Assembly (NCBI GenBank): GCA_023512835.1
Contig: CM042089.1
Location: forward strand, 49,003,004-49,067,003
Source of the DNA: Taxillus chinensis
Lineage: Eukaryota > Streptophyta > Magnoliopsida > Santalales > Loranthaceae
DNA: 64,000 bases
Reading direction: 5' to 3'
Every line of letters begins with the position of its first letter. Position 1 is the first letter of the stretch. This document shows, piece after piece, positions 55,526 through 64,000 of this stretch. The notes beneath the pieces are model-generated. The model was not told the origin of the DNA, made no database searches, and was given only the letters and a program-made list of their open reading frames with translations. Made by a program: the position numbers and the translations under genes.

Positions 55526-56304
55526 GGTTTGATCGGAAGCTAAACCAGGTGACTGTGAAGAACATGTACCCATTGTCGAGGATCGATGACCTGTTTGATC
55601 AGTTGCGCGGTGCGAGGTGGTTTTCCAAGATAGACTTGAGGTCTCGATACCATCAGTTGAGGGTTAGGGAGGCAGATATTCGTAAGACCGCATTTAGTTG
55701 TCGTTATGGGCATTATAAGTGGCTCGTGATGCCGTTTGGGCTGACAAATGCTCCAGCAGTGTTTATGGGATTGATGAACCAGGTATTTGCTCTGTATTTA
55801 GATATGTTCATTGTGGTATTCATCGACGATATCTTGGTTTATTCAGCGACCAAGAGGTAGCATGAGGAGTATTTGTAGGTTGTGTTGCAGACCTTGCGAG
55901 AGCATCGATTGTACGCAAAGTTCATGAAATGTGACTTCTGGTTGCAACAGGTACACTTCTTGGGGCATGTGGTATCTTCAGAGGGCATCACAGTGGATCC
56001 TGAGGAGATCGAGGCGGTTATGTCATGGAAGAGGCCCACAAATGTGTTTGAGATTCGTAGCTTCCTTGGTTTGGCACGCTACTATCGGAGGTTCATGGAG
56101 GATTTTTCTAGGTTAGCAGCTCCTATGACAAACTTGACTAGGAAGGGAGTTCCTTTTATTTGGTATGATGCGTGTGAGAGTGCTTTCATGGAGCTGAAGG
56201 CACGATTGACCTCAGCACCTATCTTGATTCTTCTACAGGAGGGTGTGCCTTTCGAGGTGTATTGTGATGCTTCCAGGGTGGGACTTGGTTGTGTGTTGAT
56301 GTAG
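55526..56304 (+). pseudogene. Gypsy 4 reverse transcriptase, N-terminus deleted
   Basis: Begins with [20 protein letters not shown], lacking everything before. [28 protein letters not shown], the catalytic [22 protein letters not shown] and [14 protein letters not shown] are visible. Two TAG stops (55858, 55877) are CAG codons in relatives. RNase H begins at [17 protein letters not shown] and stops at 56302 (TAG for CAG). Confidence 0.9.
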
Positions 56305-56600
56305 GCTTGGCAGGTGATTGCTTATGGATCTATGCAATTGAGGCCACATGAGCAGAACTATCCCACGCATGATTCGGAGTTGGCTGCAGTGATCTTTGCA
56401 CTTAAGAGCTGGTAGCATTATCTCCTTGGGGAGAAGTTTGTGGTGTATACGGACCATAAGAGCTTGCAGTATATCTTTTCTCAGCGAGACCTAAACCTTA
56501 GGCAGAGGCGGTGGGTGGAGTACTTGCAGCAGTTTTAGTTTGATATGTTGTATACCCTTGGCAAGGCTAATGTGGTGGCAGATGCTCTGAGTAGGAAAAG
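56305..56600 (+). pseudogene. Gypsy 4 RNase H
   Basis: In the same frame but with stops it reads [29 protein letters not shown], a TAG at 56415, [29 protein letters not shown], a TAG at 56537 and [13 protein letters not shown]. The DADALSRK-type end of RNase H is complete. Confidence 0.87.
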
Positions 56601-57582
56601 CAGGGCCGTGGTGGCCCATTGTGCCATTAAGGAATGGGAGATGATGGGTCAGTTAGTAGCGATGAGGTTGCATATGCTGACCAATGAAGGGCGAGGGATC
56701 CTCAATGTTATTGTTGCAGTCCTTGAGTTGCAGCATAGGATCATAGAGGATCAGCTGGGGGACGTTGATTGTGAGGTCATCAGGGACAGGATTCAGACTA
56801 GGCAGGCATCTTCTGATTAGACTGAAGATGCAGAGCATATATTGAGGTACAGGGGTCGACTGATAGTTCCCACTTCTCTTTAGGAGGAGGTTCTTCGAGA
56901 GTTTCACCAGTCGAGGTTAGTTGTACATCCTGGTGGGACCAAGATGTATCATGCCGTAAGGAGGCAGTATTGGTGGCCAGGCCTAAAGAAGGCCGTTGCT
57001 GATTATGTGAGGAGGTATTTGACCTGTCAGCAGGTCAAAGCAGAGCACTTAAGATCAGTTGGTGAGTTGCAGTCATTGCCAGTGCCAGAGTGGAAATGGG
57101 ACCATGTAACCATGGATTTTATCACTAGACTTCCTTGTTCCAGGGGACACGACACTATATGGGTTATTGTGGACCGATTGACGAAATCGACGCATTTTAT
57201 CCCGATTCGAGAGACAGACCCAGTGAGGACTTTGGGGCAGAAGTATCTTGATGTGATTGTGAGGTTGCATGGAGTCCCATTGTCTATTGTATCTGATCGG
57301 GATGCTAGGTTCACCTCTCAATTTTGGAGACAGTTGCAGCGAGCTTTGGGTACCAGGGTAAACCTGAGTACAGCCTTTCATCCGCAGACGGATGGTCAGT
57401 CGGAGCGGACGATTCAGACACTCGAGGATATGTTGCATGCCTATGTCCTAGATTTTGGAGGTTATTGGGAGACTCACCTTCCTTTAGTGGAGTTCTCTTA
57501 CAACAACAGTTATCAGGCCACGATTGGGATGGCTCCGTATGAGGCATTGTATGGGCGGCCTTGTAGATCACCTTTGTGTTAG
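56601..57582 (+). pseudogene. Gypsy 4 integrase zinc domain and core
   Basis: TAG stops at 56818 and 56881 replace CAG. The zinc domain (FHQSRLVVHPGG; YLTCQQVKAEH) has Tyr where the first Cys should be, so zinc binding is lost. The core (56944-57582) keeps all three acidic residues in MDFITRLP, IVSDRDARFTS and DGQSERTIQTLED. The frame ends in TAG (57580) where relatives have TGG. Confidence 0.9.
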
Positions 57583-57588
57583 GCACAG

Positions 57589-58017
57589 ATGGGAGATACA
57601 ACGGTTCTCGGTCCTGATATGGTTCGAGAGACCACGGAGATAGTGCAGTTGATTCGACATCGTATGCTGACAGCACAGAGTAGGCAGAAGTCCTATGCGG
57701 ACCAGAGGTGCCGACCTTTGCAGTTTGAGGTGGGTGACCGTGTATTTTTGCGGGTTTCACCACGTCGAGGGCATCGGAGGTTTGGGCGTGGATCCAAACT
57801 TTCCCCTCATTTTATGGGGCCATTTGAGATTGTTGCCACCGTGGGCGCAGTGGCTTATCGGTTAGCTTTGCCACCGGAGTTGGCGCAAGTACATGATGTG
57901 TTTCATGTGTCTCGGTTGAGACGGTATCACCCAGATCCTTCTCATGTGTTAGACTATGGCGAGATAGACTTGGCTGATGATGGTGCCATTATTGAGATGC
58001 CAGCACAGATTTTGGAT
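57589..58017 (+). pseudogene. Gypsy 4 integrase C-terminus, chromodomain deleted
   Basis: MGDTTVLGPDMVRETTEIV and EVGDRVFLRVSPRRGHRRFG lead to KLSPHFMGPFEIVATVGAVA and HVSRLRRYHPDPSHVL. It ends at MPAQILD; the following codons are LTR sequence, so the chromodomain-like tail is absent. Confidence 0.88.
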
Positions 58018-59100
58018 ATGCACGATTTATCATGATTTATGAATTTGAGCATGAACCCTAGGTTTTGGGGGAAACACAATTTTAGGGTTAGATCTAATGA
58101 TTTAGCATAAGATCTATGGTTAAGAACTGATTTATATCAGTTTTGGTATGTAATTTTGTACTCTGTTTAGTAAAACGCGTGTTTGTGAGTGCCTGGGGGT
58201 TGCTGGGTTGATCTCAAACGAAAAATAGGCCAAAAATGATGATGAACAGTACCATGGGCGAACTGGGGTCGAAGTTCGTAGTCAGCAGCTGTGGAGTCAA
58301 CAGCTTCGTAGTCGCAGACTATGGAGTCCAGACTTGGAGTCAGCGATTATGGAGTCACTTGCCGCAGTGGGAGTCGCAGTGTGGAGTCGCAGACTTCGTT
58401 AGTCCGGATCAGTAGTCCAGATCAGTTAGTCCGGATCAGCAGCAGTGATCCGTAGCATCGCTCTGCAGTAGTATTTCCACAGCTTCAATCTGCAGCAGTG
58501 TTCCGCATCAGTGCAACTACACTGCACTGGACCATTTACATTGTTACCTATACCCAAAGTATTTACTTTAGTTATAATGTAAATAACGAAATACCCCCCA
58601 TTTGGATTCAAAGAAAAATACTAGAAAATTAAATTCTACTCCTTTAAAATGTGAAAATTGAGATTTAGTGTAAAATCTCGGAAAAATCCAGTTTCTCGTA
58701 GAGGTAAATTTTTGGAAAGTGGGTTAGACATCTCAGAAAAATCTCCAAAAATCAAATTATCTTAGTTATGATATGGAGACCCAATGCCGGGACTTTTTAT
58801 TGCAAGCAAATAGTTGCTATGGGTATCTCCTTCCTTAGTCAAGGAATGAGGATCGACTGGTGAAGAATGATTACAGTTCTAAAGGGAGTGTTGTATACCT
58901 TAAGACCATATTGGTGTTGGTATGTTGGTTTGAGGGATTGGGGCTTAGGCTCTATGACTTGTTGGGGTCTCACCGTGGAGTACAGATGATGCTATGTGGT
59001 TGACGGGGCGGGCATATGCGCTGAGGGCAGGCCTGTGTGGCACTGTGGTCAGGCATATTGCGCTGTGGCCGTGGCAGGCATATGCGCCGATGGCAGGCCT
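58018..59100 (+). repeat. Gypsy 4 3' LTR, middle part only
   Basis: Corresponds to about 52482-53565 of the 5' LTR (gatttatcatgatttatga at the start, cgatggcaggcct at the end). The first 510 bp and last 640 bp are missing. Divergence from the 5' LTR is clearly higher than between the Gypsy 3 LTRs, with an altered gtcagcag repeat block at 58278-58400. Confidence 0.88.
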
Positions 59101-59105
59101 CCTTT

Positions 59106-61194
59106 TCTAAGGATTCGTATATGTGTTAGCGTAACTTATAATCTATATTTGATGTTAAGAATGTTATTTTGAGAACGTGGCCATTAATACGATCATTTTG
59201 ACTATATTTAGGCCTAGTTAGAGGTCCAGAAGCCTCCAGGGGTCATTTAGTAATTTTTAAGAGTTAAATTGAGGGTTAATAAGTGAAAAATAGAATTTAT
59301 GAGGGCCTTTTAGAAATTATTAAAAAGGATGACGAATTTTAATTAAAACTAGGGTTTTGTGGTTTTATTATTCATTATAACTTTGTTTTGAGAAACCCTA
59401 GCCGTCGGAGGAGAGTTCATAGTGTTCTTTGTGTTCTTCGTTATTCTTCGCCGATTCTAGACCATTCTTACGAGTTTAATCACTTCGAAGGCAAGAGGTA
59501 GGTGGTTCTTGATACTTCGTTATTTTATTGCATGAAACACATAGTTAGAGAATGTGTAAGTTCAACCCTAATGTTGTATGCGCGCGCGCATGTGTTTGTA
59601 TATATATATATAAATATATAAATATATATAACCGTTGATTTTCACATACATGGCGTTACCGACAACTAGGTGTCAATTGGGTCTTGGATAAGCGTCTAGG
59701 CAGAGCAAACTTATGACGATTTAGATTCGTTGTTATGTGCAGTAGTAACACTTTTTGTAGATCCCAATAGTAGTAATTCTGCTGTTCACCCCCTTTATGT
59801 TTTTATAAAGCAATAGTGTTTATATGTATATATATAAACAAGTGAAGCAATGAAGATGTAAATTTTTGAATTTACACAAGTATAATAAAGCAACATTGAT
59901 AGTGATAGCTTTTACGAATTGTGGTGATTTAAAAATAATTAGGAATATGTAGGGGTGTCATATTAGAAGACATGCAGCAGAACTTGATGTGAGAACAAGT
60001 CGACAATTGGTGACGTCGACAATTGGTGACATTGGGATTAGAGCAACGAGAATGGTGGTGTTTTATTTTACCTTGAAAACATGAATCAAAGGTTGGGATA
60101 TTTCGTGAAAAGAAATTAACGATTTTTAAATAAGAAAAACAATAAAACAAATAAAATTATTAGCTTGATATTATTAAGTTGGCATTCAGAATATTAATTT
60201 TGGCTTAATATTATTAGCTTGATATTGTTAGTTTAATAAAAATATTGTTTGCTTGATATAATTTGTTTAATAAAATAAATATTGTTTGAGCTTGTTGTTA
60301 TTTATTATGTGATATAATTGTTATTCGTGGCACGTTATTACTGGTTTAGCAATTTGAATATTCCGTTGTGCTATAAGAATGAATTTTGATTATTGAATTT
60401 AATATTTATTGGTTATGTGTGTGGATTTGGTGGTGGAGGTTGTTGGGTTAACCGCAGGTCCCACATAGGGCTGGCAAGAGGCCGCAAGTCCCCTATATGG
60501 TTGGTTAACCCAAGTCCCATATGTGGCAGGTTGTCAATAGGGACACCACAGGTCCCACATATGGCTATCTAGTAGTGACCGGGATTATTGGAGTTGGTAG
60601 CGGGGATCTGTGAATGGTTATATTGCCGGTGCAAACCTTTGATGGATGAAATGTAATGGGTGTGATGCTATATTTGTGATTGAATGTGAGCTCATTGTGA
60701 TAAAATAGGATACTGCACCGGCACAAACATACACTGATCATGTAGATTTAGAATTTCATGTTGTAGGATGGGGAGGAGATGAAGATTACCTACCGGGCAC
60801 TTGTGCTCACCCCTACTTTGTTGACATGTTTTAGGTATCGACCCATTCGCTAGAGGCTGGTCCGAAGTTGATTGTTATTCATTTCACACTTTGTATAACA
60901 TGGTTTATGGATTTTGTATAACATGATTATTATTTGAATATCCGGCCAAGGGTCCGTGAAAATTGTATTGGATTTATAGCATAATTTTATTATTAATAAA
61001 ATATTATCCTTAGCTTCATAGCATGTGAAACTGTACAGGAATACCCTTGATGTATGATTATATAGGTATGTCTTGGACAACACCCGCTGTGTAGTTCATA
61101 TCGGTGCTAGACACCAACCTCTTGACACTTTGGGTGCGGGCATGGGGAAGTCACACTCTTAGTTTCGGTCCTCCCGGGATTTGGGGGCGTGACA
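59106..61194 (+). repeat. Gypsy 5 5' LTR (2089 bp)
   Basis: Starts with tctaaggattcgtat, where TG would be expected (one G-to-C change), and ends ggggcgtgaca. Contains (GC)n and (TA)n runs at 59580-59632 and three to four copies of a 25-35 bp unit with aggtcccacatatgg at 60455-60560. Confidence 0.8.
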
Positions 61195-61197
61195 AGT

Positions 61198-61209
61198 TGG
61201 TATCAGAGC
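61198..61209 (+). promoter_or_regulatory. Gypsy 5 primer-binding site (tRNA-Met)
   Basis: tggtatcagagc, exact match, three bases after the LTR end. Confidence 0.88.
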
Positions 61210-64000
61210 GGTCGGTTTAGTGGACCTAGCATAGTAGGGTGATTGATTGAGACTTTGGAGCTTGGGAGACATTTGGGAGGGCGCCTGATCAACACAGTCC
61301 GTAATGGTGTCCTTGGTTACCTTAGTGTCAGTTAGATCATCTTAGGATGCATTGGGATGGGTGCATACATGACATGACATTGCTTGCGCATTATAGACAC
61401 TAGAATTGGTTGCGCTTGGTACTCTGGTGATAGTTTGACTTTACAGTTGTGAAATTTCTTGAAATTGTCTGGAATGATTTGCGTAGTTGCTTGTTAATAA
61501 CTTACATTATTTTGGATTGACCTGTATTGTTCTGAGCTGATTCAAGTACTATATGATAGAGTATTCCCTTTCGCTTTATATTATTGTGATGTTGTGGTAG
61601 GGGAAATATGAACCCTACCAATTGTTTGATCGCTTGGGTAGCCAATTACATGATTGGGCAAATGTGATTGATTTCAGGGGAAAATGGACTCCACTGGGAT
61701 ATGATGAGGACCAATTGGGTCATGCTTGTTTTGGTTGATTGATTGATGGATATGTATAAGTGAGGAGCAATGTCCCATGGATGACAGTTGAGACTTATGA
61801 GTTCTATGTGGTGTAGACTTATAGGTCACTAATTAGGAGTGATAATTGCATTTCATTTGTGCTTAATGATAAATATTTGTGCAATAATTTTAACTTAGTT
61901 GATTGCTTTAATTGTGCAAATTTTATTCATCGGAATTTTGAGCTTTTAGTGTAATTTAAAAAAAATACAATTTTAGAGAAATTTAAAATGTACTTTGAGT
62001 GATTTGGATTATGTGTCATAATTTAATGCATTTTTTTAAATTCTCCTCCAATTTTTTTATTTTACTATGTTTTTAATTATTTTATAGAATTAATATTAAT
62101 TTGGTGAATTTTTACTGTTTATTTATTTATCTATTTTAATATTAATTTTTGGAGTAAGGAAATTTTGGAGAGAAGAGCTTTTGCATGTGGAGATATGATT
62201 AATTTATTTTGGTGAGAGTTAATGATTTAAAAAAAATATTTGTGAGATTTACTTGGCATGAATTTATGGAATTAAATTGATGAGTGTGTGAATTGAGATA
62301 ATGAATATTTAACAAAGGAATGAAGTGAGATTAAAGATGGTTTATTATCTTGGTTTCCTTTGTCTTGTGATTTGGACCGTGTAAAAAAAGGTTGAGAGAA
62401 TAGATTGGAGAGAGAGAGTTGATATGGGAAATTGAAAAAAAAGAGGAAAATCGTTGGGGTCATGAGTGAGGTAGAGTAATTTGTAATTATCTCTTGAAAA
62501 GGGTGTTAGAGCTTACTTGTTTACTTGTTATGAACCTACTGGTCATGATTGTTTCCCCTATGATGTGAATTGATGTATCATGTTTGTCTAACATGTGATA
62601 TATATAAAGTAGTAGCAAAAGGGATGGTTGGAAAAAAGTAACTTAATAAAAGTAAAACATGAAGTACAACAATAGTAAATGATGGAATAAAGTATTCAAG
62701 GATTAAACAGTGCAATGAATATAATAATACGACAGAAACTAATAACTGTTATGACTAATAATACATACTGATCAGATATTAGGCTTCAATATTATGAGAA
62801 GACCATGATAGGATTGGTAGATTCAATAATGGTTTATTTTCGTTTTAAAGCAATTGAAGGGTAGATATGCCAACAAGTGAGGGAGATAGTGATAACATAG
62901 TCTTTTGGAATGGGTGTGAAGAATTAGTTTCCATCAGATAAAATATTTCAATAATTTTTTTTAAAAAGTGTTAGTAAGTGATTTAAAAGTTGATAAATAA
63001 TTTGAGAATCAAAGGGAGTTATATTTCTTAGGACTTTATACATAGTTTTGGAAATAGTCTTGGAGGAACACCATACGAGGAAAGTAATGCCCTTTTTCCC
63101 TATATTTAAATTGTGGAACTTGTTAAACATGTGATGATGTCTTTAAGATATAGTTAAATGTTGCATCTGTGTTATAAAAAAATCATAATAGTAAAATAAA
63201 ATAGCAAAAAAAAAAGCATGTTGATTGATGTAGTTAGTTGTATAATATGATGTTGATGTGACCTTGCTGTATGTCATTAGTTGGTTAATTGTTGTTATGA
63301 ATTGTTGGTTGACGCTGGCGAATGATGTTTGAAATATTCATTTCCTTGTAACTTGTGAAGGTGATTGTATCGATTTTCCAGTCGTCGTATGTTGACTGTG
63401 TTGGTTTTATGTTGACTTGGTTATATGCTACTAGTTAGTTGAAATGCTATATGGGATTTTGATTGAATGTTAGTGAATGGTGTTGATTTTTCCTTGGATC
63501 GATTTCCATTATAATTGTGTTTGTTTGCCTAGTAAATATTGATGGGTTGTTAGCCTGCTTGTTTTTGAGTAGTTGCTCGTTGTTGGTTGCATGCACCTTG
63601 TGTGGTGTTGGCTTGTGGTGGACTATGTTGGTGCCTGTAACCGGTTATTAATAAGAATGGTTAATGTACAATAAAATTAATAAAAAAATAATCATAAATA
63701 ATATACTTATAACACTAGTAACAATAGTAAATAAATGAATAAATAATAATGACCGACTCTATGTTAAATATTATTGTGATTCATGTCGACTGATGCCAAT
63801 GTGGATTACCACACTGTATGATTGTTTGGATACTCTTCATATGATATTGTGTGCAAATTACATGTTGTGGACTTTTTCCCTGTTTTGGGGTATAGTTGTG
63901 TGATACGACTACATTGGGGATTAATGAACCTTGTGATGTTTGGAATTATGATGTGTGATTGACATGTGTATCATGTTGTGTATCTACGCCTAAGTGTGAG
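61210..64000 (+). other. Gypsy 5 leader or further inserted AT-rich DNA
   Basis: The first 200 bp (gcgcctgatcaacacagtcc, agttagatcatc) match the leader of Gypsy 4 (54290-54345), which supports the assignment. The rest is AT-rich with no coding frame; it is longer than the Gypsy 3 or 4 leaders (about 450 bp), so an insertion of unknown type may lie within it. Confidence 0.55.

Larger units (their letters stand above)
51972..59100 (+). mobile_element. Gypsy 4: decayed Tekay/Del-like Gypsy retrotransposon with two deletions
   Basis: 5' LTR 51972-54201, tRNA-Met primer-binding site, gag fragment, reverse transcriptase, RNase H, integrase, and a partial 3' LTR (58018-59100). One deletion joins the gag zinc knuckle directly to reverse transcriptase near 55530, removing the protease. 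A second joins the integrase tail to the middle of the LTR near 58018, removing the chromodomain, polypurine tract and first 510 bp of the LTR. Eight or more stops arose as CAG to TAG. The 3' LTR is cut at 59100 where Gypsy 5 begins. Confidence 0.9.
59106..64000 (+). mobile_element. Gypsy 5: left end of a third Gypsy retrotransposon, continues beyond the window
   Basis: An LTR (59106-61194), tRNA-Met primer-binding site and 2.8 kb of leader are present; the coding part must lie to the right of the window. LTR features match Gypsy 3 and 4 (start ..TAAGGATTCGTAT, ctcacccctac motif, gtgcgggcatgggga near the end, ending GGGGGCGTGACA), so it probably belongs to the same Tekay/Del group. The three LTRs themselves differ too much for a single family. 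Confidence 0.8.

Overview
The window is plant nuclear DNA, most likely from a eudicot. Plant-specific families show this: Copia and chromodomain Gypsy retrotransposons primed by tRNA-Met, Tat/Ogre-type gag genes, CACTA transposons with a TNP2-like transposase, a CASP-like membrane protein and a receptor-like LRR fragment. I cannot name the species. It is a transposon-dense region: about 90% of the bases belong to mobile elements, many nested inside each other, and almost every transposon reading frame is broken.

Layout. (1) 1-3776: a CACTA element, minus strand, running off the left edge, with TNP2-like transposase exons. It sits in the RNase H region of (2), a SIRE-like Copia element, minus strand, 3777-28381, whose 5' LTR is 26372-28381. 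(3) 7917-25028: a gag-only LTR retrotransposon (TR-GAG, Tat/Ogre-like), plus strand, in the Copia gag region, with a perfect 5-bp target duplication (cttac). (4) 9085-15154: a second CACTA element without transposase, inserted in the left LTR of (3) with a 3-bp duplication (ttt). It carries exon fragments of a UBC13-type ubiquitin-conjugating enzyme and of a PLP-homeostasis (YggS/PROSC) protein. (5) About 29450-45430: a second TR-GAG element, minus strand, with a 171-bp tandem array in its 3' region. It is split by (6), a Tekay/Del-like chromodomain Gypsy element, plus strand, 34685-43980. (7) 45430-49940: old AT-rich DNA holding a decayed Copia 3' end (46089-46923) and a probable solo LTR (about 47583-48576). 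(8) 50002-51511: the only host-gene sequence, a three-exon CASP-like gene whose splice phase does not close and an LRR receptor-like protein fragment. (9) 51972-59100: a heavily decayed chromodomain Gypsy element with two large internal deletions. (10) 59106-64000: the left LTR, primer-binding site and leader of a further Gypsy element that continues past the right edge.

The elements do not work together. They record successive insertions: Copia first, then TR-GAG 1 inside it, then CACTA 2 inside that LTR; CACTA 1 entered Copia independently. Four boundaries are supported by terminal motifs plus target duplications or by reading-frame continuity across the junction. No tRNA, rRNA, CRISPR or bacterial-type feature was seen.
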